A stretch of 64,000 nt of DNA from Brenneria sp. hezel4-2-4 (GCF_013155275.1 NZ_JABJXS010000002.1:558001-622000); one strand, 5' to 3'. Counted from the stretch's first letter, positions 36,334-45,817 are shown. Numbers and translations are program-made. The notes: generated by a model not told the origin, from the sequence alone.

Positions 36334-37176
36334 CTAAGGCGTTAGTGATGACGATCTTGATTTGTTGGCCAATGTTTCCAGCGCTTGACGGATTGCCGTC
36401 ACCGCAATGGCGCGATTATCCGCTTTATCACGATCGCCGGCGGCAGGCGCGGAACTTTGAATGCCCATCAGCACCCATCCCGAGGCGGTGCGCAGCAGTA
36501 ACGGCGAACCGCTGTCGCCCGGCAAGGTATCGCATCGATGTGATAGCACCGCAGACTGGAGCCAGCCGGTAATCACGCAGTCCTGATGACGGTAAAGCGT
36601 ATTCGGATGATCTTCAGGATAGCCCGCCTGCGTAACACGTTGCCCATGTTGCGCCAAGGCTTGCATCAATGCCAGGCGGCTATCTTGCCATATGGGCAGG
36701 GGGGTAATTCCCGGCGGCGTCCGCTTTAAGCGAATAAGGGCGTAATCCCACGGCGCAGCGGCAGGGGGAACAATCCAGCCGTCGCCATCGGCCTCCAGTC
36801 TTTCACTGAGTTTCTTATTGACCAAAACCTCAATGTCTTTTGCTTCATATTGCCAGCCGTTGTCTGTCGACAAAAAACGCAGCGCGACCGGCAGGTCCGG
36901 CTCGCTGTTGGCGGGGCTCAACACACAATGCCCGGCGGTGAGCGCCAGATGCGGCGAGATAAGCGTTGCGGTGCACAGATTGCCACTGGCGCTTTCAAGC
37001 TGGCCGATAGCCTGCCACGGCCATTGTGCGGCATCAGGAACCCGATCCCGATCGTCATGGTTGAAAAATAACCTCTGCTGCTGTTTTTCAGCTTCGGATG
37101 CGGTATCTCCCGCCCAACTAAACAGGGTGAAAAAAGATAATGAACATAACAACCAGGCTGATATGCGCATGTACAT
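36334..37176 (-). CDS. ydgD: YdgD-like periplasmic trypsin-like serine protease
   Basis: 280 residues with signal peptide. Catalytic triad of the chymotrypsin fold: His in ALTAGHC, Asp in WDYALIRL, Ser in LPGDSGSPLLL. Cysteine pairs suit disulfides in the periplasm. E. coli ydgD is also next to asr. Substrate unknown. An alternative Met two codons downstream (37170) is equally plausible as start. Confidence 0.88.
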   Translation of the reverse strand: MYMRISAWLLCSLSFFTLFSWAGDTASEAEKQQQRLFFNHDDRDRVPDAAQWPWQAIGQLESASGNLCTATLISPHLALTAGHCVLSPANSEPDLPVALRFLSTDNGWQYEAKDIEVLVNKKLSERLEADGDGWIVPPAAAPWDYALIRLKRTPPGITPLPIWQDSRLALMQALAQHGQRVTQAGYPEDHPNTLYRHQDCVITGWLQSAVLSHRCDTLPGDSGSPLLLRTASGWVLMGIQSSAPAAGDRDKADNRAIAVTAIRQALETLANKSRSSSLTP

Positions 37177-37310
37177 GTAATAGTGTGCCTTAATCTGGAC
37201 GTCAGCGATTTGTTAAATAGCTTTGATTAAATAACTATAGCGTCAATTTGCCGGGAAAGAGGATTGCTTGGCGGTGTTTTTAGCCAGTAATGGGAACTTA
37301 ACCTGATGAT

Positions 37311-37394
37311 CTATAGAAAAAAGAGCAAGGCGATAAGTCCGCAGATAAGCACCAGGGATAGCATGATTTCAAATGAATAACGATGCGGCATCAT
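37311..37394 (-). CDS. ydgU: YdgU-like small membrane protein
   Basis: 27 codons from the ATG at 37394 (GGGATATCGA upstream); an ATG four codons earlier lies against the terminator stem and has no ribosome site. The product is HRYSFEIM followed by one hydrophobic helix (LSLVLICGLIALLFFL) to the C-terminus. E. coli encodes a single-helix micropeptide of similar length and pattern, ydgU, directly downstream of asr; I recall it beginning with an RYRFE-like motif. Homology is from memory and position. The gene lies about 80 bp after asr on the same strand, beyond a hairpin, so it is probably made by read-through. Confidence 0.6.
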   Translation of the reverse strand: MMPHRYSFEIMLSLVLICGLIALLFFL

Positions 37395-37410
37395 TCGATA
37401 TCCCATAAAA

Positions 37411-37434
37411 GAAACACCCGTCTTACCGGGTGTC
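37411..37434 (-). terminator. Terminator/attenuator between asr and ydgU
   Basis: Read on the minus strand: 7-bp stem ACACCCG / CGGGTGT with a 6-base loop followed by TTTCTTTT. About 40 bases after the asr stop and just before the ydgU-like ORF. Confidence 0.75.
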
Positions 37435-37475
37435 TGAGGTGGATAAAAATCGGTCACGGCATAACGCCGCGCTTA

Positions 37476-37724
37476 TCAAGCCGCCGGCGTGGTGGTCGCC
37501 GGTTTGACGGTTTTGGCTTTTTTCGCTTGTTTTTTAGCGGCCTGTGCTTTTTGCTCGACCGTATTGGCTTTTTTCAGGTGTTTTTTATTGTGGGTTACTT
37601 TAGCCGGCGCGGTAGGGGCGGCCGCTTGAGCCGGGGCGCTGGGGGCGATGTCGGCGGCAAATGCTACGGAAGACAGACCCAGCGCCGCACCGGCGATCAT
37701 TACTACGACTTTATTCATCATCAT
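37476..37724 (-). CDS. asr: Asr, acid shock protein
   Basis: 82 residues. Signal peptide (ends VAFA), then a low-complexity Ala/Lys/Pro/Thr protein with [15 protein letters not shown] and PATTTPAA, as in E. coli Asr (which is longer, about 102). Exported, basic, induced by low pH through RstA and PhoB in E. coli. GAGGAAATA precedes three consecutive ATG codons; either of the first two could be used. Confidence 0.92.
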   Translation of the reverse strand: MMMNKVVVMIAGAALGLSSVAFAADIAPSAPAQAAAPTAPAKVTHNKKHLKKANTVEQKAQAAKKQAKKAKTVKPATTTPAA

Positions 37725-37827
37725 TATTTCCTCGTTATCTCATTCAGGTTTCGTGACCCGGGTTTGGGTCGGTGAAGAGAGCATAAAGAAAAGAGCAATC
37801 GCGTTCCGTAAGTGATTGGTATCGGCG

Positions 37828-37841
37828 TGTAACAGTTTGTA
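37828..37841 (-). promoter_or_regulatory. Candidate RstA box upstream of asr
   Basis: Minus strand TACAAACTGTTACA fits TACATNTNGTTACA with two mismatches, about 105 bp before the asr start. The rstBA genes for its regulator are directly upstream. Confidence 0.65.
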
Positions 37842-37873
37842 CAGCGCCCGTTTTCAGCCAAAAGATCGCCGAG

Positions 37874-39178
37874 TTACCGATCGGCTCTCGGTGTGTCGGC
37901 GGTTTTCACCGGCCAGCAGAATCGGAAACGGGCGCCGCCCAGCGGGCTGCCGTCCACGGTGATGCTCCCTTCATAAGCGCGAACGATGGCATAAACGATG
38001 GCCAGTCCCAGGCCGCAGCCGCCGCTGCTGTTTTCGATCCCGGCCTCCAGGCGAATAAAAGGCTCAAAGATAGATTTTCGATTTTCGGGTTCGATGCCGG
38101 GGCCGTCATCCTCAACCTGCAAACAGGCTCTGTCGCCGCCGTCCGGTTGCAGACTGATATGCAAGCGCGAGCGGCAGAAGCGCAGGCCATTGTTGACCAG
38201 ATTATCCAGCACGCGCTCCATCAGGCGCAGATCGAGCGCGCCGAAATTTGCCCGGCGGGAAATATCAAGCGTGATGGTTTTGTCGGGATGGATCAGCCGA
38301 ATATCATCGATTTTGGTTTGCAGCCAGACGGGAAGATCAATCTCGGCGAGGTGCAGCGTGACCTGTGGTCGATCCAGCCGGGCATAGGTAAGCAACTCAT
38401 CGATCAAAGCTTCAAGCTGACCAATATCCCGGTTTAATGCCAGCTGTTCCTCGTCGGTCAGATGTTCACTGATAGCGAGTCGATAACGGAGTCTTACCAG
38501 CGGCGTGCGTAGCTCATGGGCAATATTATCGATCAGTCGTTTTTTGCTGGTGATCAGCTGATTCAGGTTGTCCGCCATCAGGTTAAACGCGACGCCAAGC
38601 CGAAACAGGCTGGAGGTGTTATCGAAGTGCGTACGCGCTTCAAGGTGTCCATCCCCCAGGCGTTGAGCGGCGCTTTCCAGTTTCAGCATCGCCCGCCAGT
38701 GCGGGCGCATCCACAGGAAGACCGGCAACGCCAGCGACAGGCCGATCAACATGACCAGCAACAAGTCCAGCAAGCGCATTTCATGCAGAAAAAACAGATA
38801 GGGAATCGGCCCGACCGCCAACACATAATGGCTGCGCGGAATACGCTGAATAAACGTGTATTCATCATCCAGGGCGACAATCGCGCCCTGATTCAACCGC
38901 TGCTGGGTTCTGGCGGGCAGCGTGTAGTTGCTCAGTGGTTCAATGTGCAGTTTAAACGACAGGTTCAAATCAAGCTGGTTGATGGTCTTATGCCAGTCGC
39001 GGGGCGGAATAGCGCGCAGCTCGTTACGGATCAGATAGAGCGAGCTTTTCATCAGGTCGTCCATGGATTGCCGTCCGGCGCGTTCGGCGGTGACTTTATA
39101 CACCAGCCCGACCAGCAGGGTCATCACCACAAAGCAGGCAAACAGCAGCAGAAAAAACTGGATGAACAGCTTTTTCAT
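37874..39178 (-). CDS. rstB: RstB, sensor histidine kinase
   Basis: 434 residues (E. coli 433). N-terminal membrane helix, periplasmic sensor of about 100 residues, second helix (about 135-155), HAMP, HisKA with the phospho-accepting His in NIAHELRTPLVRLRY, and HATPase with N, G1 (EDDGPGI) and G2 (GGCGLGLAI). Start overlaps the rstA stop by 4 bp. Confidence 0.96.
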   Translation of the reverse strand: MKKLFIQFFLLLFACFVVMTLLVGLVYKVTAERAGRQSMDDLMKSSLYLIRNELRAIPPRDWHKTINQLDLNLSFKLHIEPLSNYTLPARTQQRLNQGAIVALDDEYTFIQRIPRSHYVLAVGPIPYLFFLHEMRLLDLLLVMLIGLSLALPVFLWMRPHWRAMLKLESAAQRLGDGHLEARTHFDNTSSLFRLGVAFNLMADNLNQLITSKKRLIDNIAHELRTPLVRLRYRLAISEHLTDEEQLALNRDIGQLEALIDELLTYARLDRPQVTLHLAEIDLPVWLQTKIDDIRLIHPDKTITLDISRRANFGALDLRLMERVLDNLVNNGLRFCRSRLHISLQPDGGDRACLQVEDDGPGIEPENRKSIFEPFIRLEAGIENSSGGCGLGLAIVYAIVRAYEGSITVDGSPLGGARFRFCWPVKTADTPRADR

Positions 39179-39909
39179 GGTGCGACAGGCTCCCAGCTAT
39201 TAGGGGCGAACAGATAGCCTTTGTTACGCACCGTCTTGATGCGAAAGGGGTCCAGCGGATTGTCGTACAGCTTTTTACGCAAGCGGGAGACGGCGACGTC
39301 AATGCTGCGATCCATGCCATCGTAACTGACGCCGCGCAGACTTTTCAGCAATGCATCGCGATCCATAATGTGACCGGCATGGGTCGCCAGTTGCCAGAGC
39401 AGGTCAAAATCAGCGGTTGATAGCGCAATATTTTCGTCACCCAATGTAACTTCACGGTTAACCGGATCGATACGTAATAGGCCGAAATTCAGGGATTTAT
39501 GGATCTGCAACGGCGTAGCGGACGTAGCCGCCGCGGCTGACGTTGAGGCGGCATACTGCCGGAAATGCAGCCGCAGGCGGGCGAGCAGCACTGCGGGCGG
39601 GGTGGTTTTCAAAATATAGTCGTCGGCGCCCATTTCCAGCGCCAGAATATGATTCATATCGCTGTCCAGCGAGGTCAGCAGAACAATCGGGCCGCCATAC
39701 TGCGGACGCAACTCCCGGCAGAGGGTCATACCGTCTTTACCGGGCAGCATAATATCCAACAGCACCAGGTCGGGCTGTTGCTGTTCGACGAACGCCAGCG
39801 CCCGATCGCCACGCGGCTCCACCCGAACCTCAATATCATATTTACCCAGATAGGCGGCAATCAGCTTACCGACTTCAACATCGTCTTCTACAAAAACAAT
39901 TTTATGCAT
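39175..39909 (-). CDS. rstA: RstA, response regulator
   Basis: 244 residues. Receiver domain with phospho-Asp in LVLLDIMLPGKDG, then a linker with an Ala/Ser/Thr-rich insert (AASTSAAAATSAT), then an OmpR-type winged helix (SRLRKKLYDNPLDPFRIKTVRNKGYLF). Controls asr and other acid/Mg genes in E. coli. A PhoP-box-like motif lies about 75-90 bases upstream. Confidence 0.96.
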   Translation of the reverse strand: MHKIVFVEDDVEVGKLIAAYLGKYDIEVRVEPRGDRALAFVEQQQPDLVLLDIMLPGKDGMTLCRELRPQYGGPIVLLTSLDSDMNHILALEMGADDYILKTTPPAVLLARLRLHFRQYAASTSAAAATSATPLQIHKSLNFGLLRIDPVNREVTLGDENIALSTADFDLLWQLATHAGHIMDRDALLKSLRGVSYDGMDRSIDVAVSRLRKKLYDNPLDPFRIKTVRNKGYLFAPNSWEPVAP

Positions 39910-39982
39910 GGCATCCGTATCATCATGAACAATGCTGCCGATAGCATAGATCGATGGCTATTGCGGCACTAGTCATGAAGCG

Positions 39983-39999
39983 TAAACGGGTGTTAAACC
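39983..39999 (-). promoter_or_regulatory. Candidate PhoP box upstream of rstA
   Basis: Minus strand GGTTTA-ACACC-CGTTTA: two direct half-sites with 5-bp spacing, one mismatch to KGTTTA-N5-KGTTTA. In E. coli rstA is a PhoP target. Confidence 0.6.
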
Positions 40000-40016
40000 G
40001 CCGGCCGATTGTTATC

Positions 40017-40739
40017 TCAACGCAGCGGCCGGCCGCCATCCAGCGCGATGGTTTCTCCGGTGATATAGCGGCTGGCGAGCAGGTAGTCGACGAGCCGCAC
40101 AATTTCCTCTTCGCCTGGCGCGATTTTCATCAGGGATTTATCCAGCGCCTGCCGGCGATATTGCGCATCATCATGGGGATGAAACATGATCAGCGCGGGG
40201 GCGATGGCATTAACTTTGACTTCGGGCGCCAGTTTACGGGCAAAGGAACGGGTCATATTATCCAGCGCGGCTTTACTGGCGGCATAGGCGATATGTTTAT
40301 CACTGCCTTTTTCCACTACAAAGTCGGTCAGATGAATAATATCAGCGCCGGCGACGCCTTGACCGCACAGGCAGGGCTCCAGCAACTGATTGAGCAGATA
40401 GGGGGTATAAACATGGATCTGGAGCATATCCGCCAGCGTCTTTTCCGGTGGAATATCGGCACTTTCCGCCTGCCAGCTACTGGCGTTATGGATAATCGCC
40501 CGCAGATGCGGCGTCAAGGTTTTGATCTGCTCGGCGAACGCATAAATCTGCTCGGTGGTGGAGAAATCAGCCGGCAGACAGACCGCGCCCTGTTGCGCTA
40601 ATGCCTCAAGCTCGGGATAAGGCGTGCGTCTGCTGATGATGACCGGGATGTCCCGCGCCAGAAATGAGCGAGCCAAGGCCAGCCCGATGCGTCGGGCGCC
40701 GCCGGTAATCAATACGGGGGCGGAAGGAAAAGTTGCCAC
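40017..40739 (-). CDS. folM: FolM, dihydromonapterin/dihydrofolate reductase (SDR)
   Basis: 240 residues from the GTG at 40739 (AGGAG 8-9 bases upstream), exactly the E. coli FolM length; the frame upstream to 40787 is not needed. SDR motifs: ITGGARRIGLALA for NADPH, HNAS, and YAASKAALDNMTRSFARKLAPEVKVN. Makes tetrahydromonapterin. In line with rstA on the same strand. Confidence 0.95.
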   Translation of the reverse strand: MATFPSAPVLITGGARRIGLALARSFLARDIPVIISRRTPYPELEALAQQGAVCLPADFSTTEQIYAFAEQIKTLTPHLRAIIHNASSWQAESADIPPEKTLADMLQIHVYTPYLLNQLLEPCLCGQGVAGADIIHLTDFVVEKGSDKHIAYAASKAALDNMTRSFARKLAPEVKVNAIAPALIMFHPHDDAQYRRQALDKSLMKIAPGEEEIVRLVDYLLASRYITGETIALDGGRPLR

Positions 40740-40871
40740 AGTCAATACTCCTGAATTGGCTGGTAACACGACAATAAACCGTGACAATATACCTGAATAA
40801 ACTATCTTGCATGATAGGGTTTTGTGGTGAAAATGTGCGATAAATCCGCTGGTAGAGAGGTGTAAAGGGGA

Positions 40872-41291
40872 ATGGAAACGCGTCGCCCTGAATCTGTATA
40901 TTCCAGTGAAAAAATCTGTATCGATTACACAGATTATCTGGCCGCGCTATGCAATAAGCGCTGGCGTTTCATGGATGCCATGTATGGCGTGTTGCCGATT
41001 TTCGGCATGGTGACGAAAGCGCCGTTAGCCAGACAGACGGCGCCCAAAGATCGGCTGAAAGTGCTCGCCTTGCAGGTCTTGTCCACGCAGGTGAGTGATG
41101 AAACCAATATTGTCAGGCTGATTGCGCTGGCCCGGCGTCAGGGGCTGGACGCTTTTGACATCCAGTTGCCTTACCCGCTGACGCACGAGCAATTGAGCGT
41201 AATTGGCGAGGAGTTCCATGACTCGCTGTCATTAACCCAACGCGACGATCGTCTGTCCGTTCGTCTCGATTTACCCGCCGTGCCTCACTAA
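40872..41291 (+). CDS. Hypothetical protein, 139 residues
   Basis: Not recognised. Soluble, no signal peptide or membrane helix. The ATG at 40872 has AAAGGGGA directly before it. The middle part (DRLKVLALQVLSTQVSDETNIVRLIALARRQGLDAFDIQLPYPLTHEQL) looks like two or three amphipathic helices. Divergent from folM and convergent with dauA. Composition fits its neighbours, so probably a genuine chromosomal gene. Confidence 0.6.
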   Translation: METRRPESVYSSEKICIDYTDYLAALCNKRWRFMDAMYGVLPIFGMVTKAPLARQTAPKDRLKVLALQVLSTQVSDETNIVRLIALARRQGLDAFDIQLPYPLTHEQLSVIGEEFHDSLSLTQRDDRLSVRLDLPAVPH

Positions 41292-41322
41292 AAAAACATG
41301 TCGTCCGGCCGAGGTTTTCGTG

Positions 41323-43041
41323 TCATCCCGCGACCGCTGTTTTTCTTTCTTCCGCCGTTACTTCAAGCGCCTGCGCCAAAGAGCCGTAAAAGCTAAGACG
41401 GCCTTCGACGGGGTGCACATTCGCACGGGCCAGCGTTTTCAACGGCTGGAACGGAATATCGGTAATGATGAGGTGTTTACCTGCCGGTAAGGCGTCGCTA
41501 AAGCGCAGAAGGGCGTTCAAGCCTCCGGCGTCCAGTACCGAAACGGCATCCCATTGCAGAATGATGGTTTGGTAATTTTCACTGCGCATCATCAAATCAT
41601 TAAAGATACGCTCGGCGGCGGCAAAGAACAGCGGGCCGTTGACGCGCAGCACCAATTGCTCCGGTTCCCGGGTTTCCGGCAATTCACTCAATTTGGTCAT
41701 CTGGGCGATGCGCCGCATAAACAGCAGCGAAGCCAGCACAATTCCGACGGTGATGGCGATCACCATATCGAACAAAACGGTCAGCGACATGCACAGCAGC
41801 ATCACGATGATGTCGTCTTTCGGCCCATGACGCAGCAGGTCGATTACCTTATGCGCTTCACTCATATTCCAGGCGACGATCAGCAGCAGCGAGGCCATCG
41901 CCGCCAGCGGCAGGTAAGACAGCCAGGGCGCCAGCACCAGCAAGGCCAGCAACACCAGCAGCGAGTGGACAATGGCGGACACCGGCGACGTGGCGCCGGC
42001 GCGAACATTCGCCGCCGAACGGGCGATGGCGGCGGTGGCGGTAATGCCGCCGAAGAACGGGGCGATGATATTGCCAAAGCCTTGTCCCATCAGTTCGGCG
42101 TTCGAGTTGTGTTTTCTGCCGGTCATGCCATCCAACACCACGGCGCACAGCAAAGATTCAATGGCCCCCAGCATGGCCATTGAAAACGCCGCGGGCAGTA
42201 GGGCTGAGATACTCTGCCAGTCGAGTTTCATGGACTGACCGCCGGGCGTCACGACATCCCAGGGCAGAACAAGCTGCGGCAGGATAGGCGGAATGCCCTG
42301 GCCTTGTGTGCCATCGGCAAGCAGATAGCTGAAACGAGACCCGATGGTCGCCACCTCGCCGCCAAACAGCGACACCACGCCCATTACCGCAACGCCCGCC
42401 AGCAATGCCGGCAGATGGCCCGGCAAGCGGATCCCCAGTTTGGGCCAGCCGATCAGCACCAGCAGCGTGGCGACGCCAATCAGCGTATCGCCAATTTGTA
42501 AGGTGGGCAGAGACTGGGCCATCGCTGAAACTTTTTCAACATAGTGTTCGGGCACCACGGCCATCTGCAAACCGAAGAAGTCCTTGATTTGCATCGTACC
42601 GATGGTAATCGCGATCCCCGAGGTAAAACCGAGGGTGACCGACAGCGGAATATATTCGATTAAGCGCCCGAGACGGCATATTCCCATCAGCAGCAGAAAC
42701 ACGCCGGAAAGCAAGGTGGCGACCAGCAAGCCAGACAGGCCGAACTGTTGCGATACGGGATAGAGGATGACGACAAAAGCCGCCGTCGGGCCGGAAACGC
42801 TATAGCGGGAGCCGCCGCTGACCGCGACGACGATCCCGGCAATCGCCGCGGTATATAAACCATATTGAGGAGGAACGCCGCTGGCGATAGCCAGCGCCAT
42901 TGCCAGCGGGATGGCAATAATCCCAACCGTGATCCCTGCAATAATGTCCTGGGTAAAACGTTGAAGTGTATATTTTTCGCGCCAGCACGCCTCGATCAGG
43001 GCGCTGAACGGTTTGATACCGTTAATTCCATGCGTTTTCAT
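41323..43041 (-). CDS. dauA: DauA, SulP-family C4-dicarboxylate transporter
   Basis: 572 residues. SulP membrane domain with the conserved blocks [29 protein letters not shown] and [23 protein letters not shown], then a cytoplasmic STAS domain from about residue 440 ([15 protein letters not shown]). Very similar to E. coli DauA (YchM), a succinate/aspartate importer active at low pH. The start lacks a clear ribosome site. chaA is upstream on the same strand after 173 bp. Confidence 0.93.
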   Translation of the reverse strand: MKTHGINGIKPFSALIEACWREKYTLQRFTQDIIAGITVGIIAIPLAMALAIASGVPPQYGLYTAAIAGIVVAVSGGSRYSVSGPTAAFVVILYPVSQQFGLSGLLVATLLSGVFLLLMGICRLGRLIEYIPLSVTLGFTSGIAITIGTMQIKDFFGLQMAVVPEHYVEKVSAMAQSLPTLQIGDTLIGVATLLVLIGWPKLGIRLPGHLPALLAGVAVMGVVSLFGGEVATIGSRFSYLLADGTQGQGIPPILPQLVLPWDVVTPGGQSMKLDWQSISALLPAAFSMAMLGAIESLLCAVVLDGMTGRKHNSNAELMGQGFGNIIAPFFGGITATAAIARSAANVRAGATSPVSAIVHSLLVLLALLVLAPWLSYLPLAAMASLLLIVAWNMSEAHKVIDLLRHGPKDDIIVMLLCMSLTVLFDMVIAITVGIVLASLLFMRRIAQMTKLSELPETREPEQLVLRVNGPLFFAAAERIFNDLMMRSENYQTIILQWDAVSVLDAGGLNALLRFSDALPAGKHLIITDIPFQPLKTLARANVHPVEGRLSFYGSLAQALEVTAEERKTAVAG

Positions 43042-43214
43042 CTAAGAGAGAACCAATAAAAGAAGAAACAAAAATGGCGGGCCGGCTGGGTCCGTCGTAG
43101 AAATGCGCTATATACGATACGCCGGATGTGCTTGGAAGATCCAGATATACATCAAAGGTAAGCGGATTGAGGCAGGCCGACACTGCGGGAATACAGTGTC
43201 GGCAGGCGGGGCGA

Positions 43215-44312
43215 TTAAAGCATGATGGTCATCAGATAGGCGGCGAACAGCGCCAGATGTGCGCTGCCGCTCAGGACATTGGTTCTGCCGGTTGAAAACG
43301 TAATGTGACATAGCACCAGCACGGCCAGCATCACCACGATATGCGGCATATCCAGACCGAAGTTCAGCGTCTGGCCGGTGATCATGGCGATGATGGTCAC
43401 GGCGGGGACGGTCAATGAAATGGTAGCCAGAACCGAGCCGAAAAACAGATTCATCGCCCGCTGTACCTGATTTTTCAGTACCGCACGGATTGCGCCCAAC
43501 CCTTCAGGCGACAGAATCAGCAAGGCGACCAGGAAGCCGGTAAACTGTGCCGGCGCATTCATTTCCGTCAACAGGGCTTCCAGCGGCTGCGAGTCCATCT
43601 TGGTGACGCTGATAACGGCAATCAGGTGGATCAGCAACCATGCCGTGTGCCACAGCGAACTGTGCGCCGACGGCTTGCCATGATGAGCGTCGTCGTCGCC
43701 TTCATCTTCATGCTCATAGACAAACAGGCTTTGGTGAGTACGGGTTTGGATCAGCAGAAATACGCCATACATCGCGGCGGAAATCAGCGCAACCAGCAGG
43801 GATTGCGCCACGCTGAAATTTCCTTCAGGCAAGGCGCTGGGGAAAACCAGCACAATCACCGACAGCGGGAAAATCGCCATTAAATACTGTTTAATACCGC
43901 TCAGGTTGACGTATTGCGTCGCAAACTTGCGGCCGCCCAGCAGCAGCGCAAAGCCGACCAGACCACCGGTGACGATCACGATAATTGAATAGAGCGTGTC
44001 GCGCATCAGATCCGGGCCTGCGTCGCCGGTCGCCATCAAGGCTGAAATCAGGCTGACTTCAAGAATGACCACCGACAGGCTTAGGATCAGTGAACCGTAG
44101 GGTTCGCCCAAGCGATGAGCCAGCACGTCGGCATGGCGGACAACGCTAAAGGCGCTGAAAAGGATCCCGGCTAAAGCCAGTAAGTTAATACCCAGAATGG
44201 CGAGGAAATCTTGTGTGCCCCCCCACAGGAACAGAACGATCAGCGCGGCTATCGGCAGAATAAGTGAATATTCCTGATGGCGGGTTTTGACAACCTCAGT
44301 GTAAGACTTCAT
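43215..44312 (-). CDS. chaA: ChaA, Ca2+(Na+, K+)/H+ antiporter
   Basis: 365 residues from the ATG at 44312 with AAGGAGAA 7 bases upstream; an in-frame start seven codons earlier is rejected. About eleven membrane helices with the two alpha-repeats (LGEPYGSLILSLSVVILEVSLIS and ILSPEGLGAIRAVL). A histidine/aspartate-rich cytoplasmic loop (HEDEGDDDAHHGKPSAHSS) is kept as in E. coli. Confidence 0.96.
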   Translation of the reverse strand: MKSYTEVVKTRHQEYSLILPIAALIVLFLWGGTQDFLAILGINLLALAGILFSAFSVVRHADVLAHRLGEPYGSLILSLSVVILEVSLISALMATGDAGPDLMRDTLYSIIVIVTGGLVGFALLLGGRKFATQYVNLSGIKQYLMAIFPLSVIVLVFPSALPEGNFSVAQSLLVALISAAMYGVFLLIQTRTHQSLFVYEHEDEGDDDAHHGKPSAHSSLWHTAWLLIHLIAVISVTKMDSQPLEALLTEMNAPAQFTGFLVALLILSPEGLGAIRAVLKNQVQRAMNLFFGSVLATISLTVPAVTIIAMITGQTLNFGLDMPHIVVMLAVLVLCHITFSTGRTNVLSGSAHLALFAAYLMTIML

Positions 44313-44511
44313 TGCGGGGTTCTCCTTATCCAACGGAATTATGCGCTATGGCATAAAAAACGGAATGTCATCAGTTTTTCTTTTCTTTTCGGCAAAGACG
44401 TTACTAAAAAGTAGTTATAGCGTAAAAAAAGAACCTGTAGATTAACAGATTCTCTAATGGCTCGCGGACTTTTTACCGATTTTTACGCTTTGAGCGGTAA
44501 TTAAAATGAAA

Positions 44512-44538
44512 AGGGAGAATATCGTTAATCTTCTCCCT
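44512..44538 (-). terminator. Terminator after the 52-codon ORF
   Basis: 8-bp perfect stem AGGGAGAA / TTCTCCCT with an 11-base loop, followed on the minus strand by TTTCATTTT. It begins about 25 bases after the stop of the small ORF at 44564-44722. Confidence 0.7.
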
Positions 44539-44563
44539 ATCTATATAATATTAATTATTTTTT

Positions 44564-44722
44564 TTATAGCCAATCAGCATAATTGTCCATGATATCGTAG
44601 GGTTTATGCTGATAAGCCTCTTTATTTAGTCCTTCTCGCCAGTAAGGAGCCGCATAAAGCTGATTCCTCTTATATCCGCCATCGCGCCGGACTTGGATAA
44701 ACCGAGCGTTTGTGACCTGCAT
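44564..44722 (-). CDS. Small ORF, 52 residues, unknown
   Basis: ATG to TAA, soluble, strongly aromatic and charged (for example QLYAAPYWREGLNKEAYQHK, ending DNYADWL). This does not look like chance translation. An in-frame stop lies eight codons upstream of the ATG, so it is not the tail of a longer gene in the same frame, but it could be a degraded end after a frameshift. The ribosome site is weak (GGGTGCA). A rho-independent terminator follows directly. It occupies the place where E. coli has chaB but shares nothing with ChaB. Confidence 0.45.
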   Translation of the reverse strand: MQVTNARFIQVRRDGGYKRNQLYAAPYWREGLNKEAYQHKPYDIMDNYADWL

Positions 44723-45064
44723 TGCACCCGCGATCCGTGTGGATTAACCTTAGCAGGTTTGTATTTTACGCGCCGGATAAGAATGGGTTTCCTGATACAA
44801 AAATCTGTTAACCGGCGAAACGATTGGCCGATCTATGTTACCTAGAGAGCGGGGAGAGCGAATTATCCGCATAAATGACGCAATCGTGCGCTTTTGTGTT
44901 TTTGTGAACGACATCAAACTTGATTGCGATGCCGGAAATGAATAATCTCAGTGTCGTTGCTGTCGTAAAATTAACCAAGCGACAGTGTTGGGTTTTAAGG
45001 ATGGAACGACAACAGGCCAAATGGGTAGAAGTAGAAAAGGATAGGGTTCGGGGGTTATATAGCC
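44723..45064. other. 342-bp stretch without a recognisable gene
   Basis: Lies between the small ORF and chaC. A + strand 60-codon frame at 44920-45102 overlaps the chaC start and has no support. chaB, expected here from E. coli, is missing. It presumably holds the chaC promoter, but no convincing -35/-10 pair was found. Confidence 0.6.
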
Positions 45065-45751
45065 GTGTTGACACGCGATTTTTTGCAGAAAGCAGATTGT
45101 AGAACGTCTTTTGGATCGATTGAGGAAACCTTATTACTTACGCCGCAACAACGTGCTGATTCGCTGGAGAAAACGCTGGCCCGTCGCCCCGATTGCAGTC
45201 CTGTCTGGGTATTCGGCTACGGCTCACTGATGTGGAACCCGATTTTTGATGCGGAAGAAGCCTGTCTGGCCACCTTGCACAACTGGCATCGGGCTTTTTG
45301 CCTGCGTTTGACCCTTGGCAGGGGCACGGTTAGCTGTCCTGGTCGTATGCTGGCGCTGAAACCGGGCGGGAAAACCACCGGTTTGGCTTTTCGTCTGTCT
45401 GAATCGTCGCTGCGTGAGGATCTGGAACTGCTGTGGAAGCGTGAAATGCTGACCGGATGTTACCGCCCGCTGTGGTGTGAACTGCATCAGCAAAACGGTG
45501 ACACCGTCACGGCTCTGGTGTTCGTTTCGGAACCGGCGCATCCGCTGGTTGAAGAGGACACCTGCATTCAACGGGTTGCGCCGTTGATTGCTCAGGCCAG
45601 CGGCCCGCTGGGAACCAATGCACAGTATCTGTTTGCGCTGGAACATGCGTTGAAGAACTTCGGAATGGCCGATGAAGAGCTAAGCGAACTGGCTCAGCGG
45701 GTTCGTTTGCTACAGCAACAGATCGCGGCTAATAACACCGGCAATGCCTGA
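45065..45751 (+). CDS. chaC: ChaC, glutathione-specific gamma-glutamylcyclotransferase
   Basis: 228 residues from the GTG at 45065 (MLTRDFLQKADC; E. coli MITRDFLMNADC). Substrate-binding motif VFGYGSLMWNP, and the catalytic glutamate probably in LWKREMLTGCY. Splits glutathione to 5-oxoproline and Cys-Gly. No strong Shine-Dalgarno. Confidence 0.95.
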   Translation: MLTRDFLQKADCRTSFGSIEETLLLTPQQRADSLEKTLARRPDCSPVWVFGYGSLMWNPIFDAEEACLATLHNWHRAFCLRLTLGRGTVSCPGRMLALKPGGKTTGLAFRLSESSLREDLELLWKREMLTGCYRPLWCELHQQNGDTVTALVFVSEPAHPLVEEDTCIQRVAPLIAQASGPLGTNAQYLFALEHALKNFGMADEELSELAQRVRLLQQQIAANNTGNA

Positions 45752-45817
45752 AAAGACAATCGACGAACGACCTGTCCCTGACGTTCGCCGATCGAATCCC
45801 AAGCAGAACGCGGAGGA

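Noticed and set aside
44920-45102. 60-codon + strand frame before chaC
   Set aside because: Overlaps the chaC start, lacks a ribosome site and resembles nothing.
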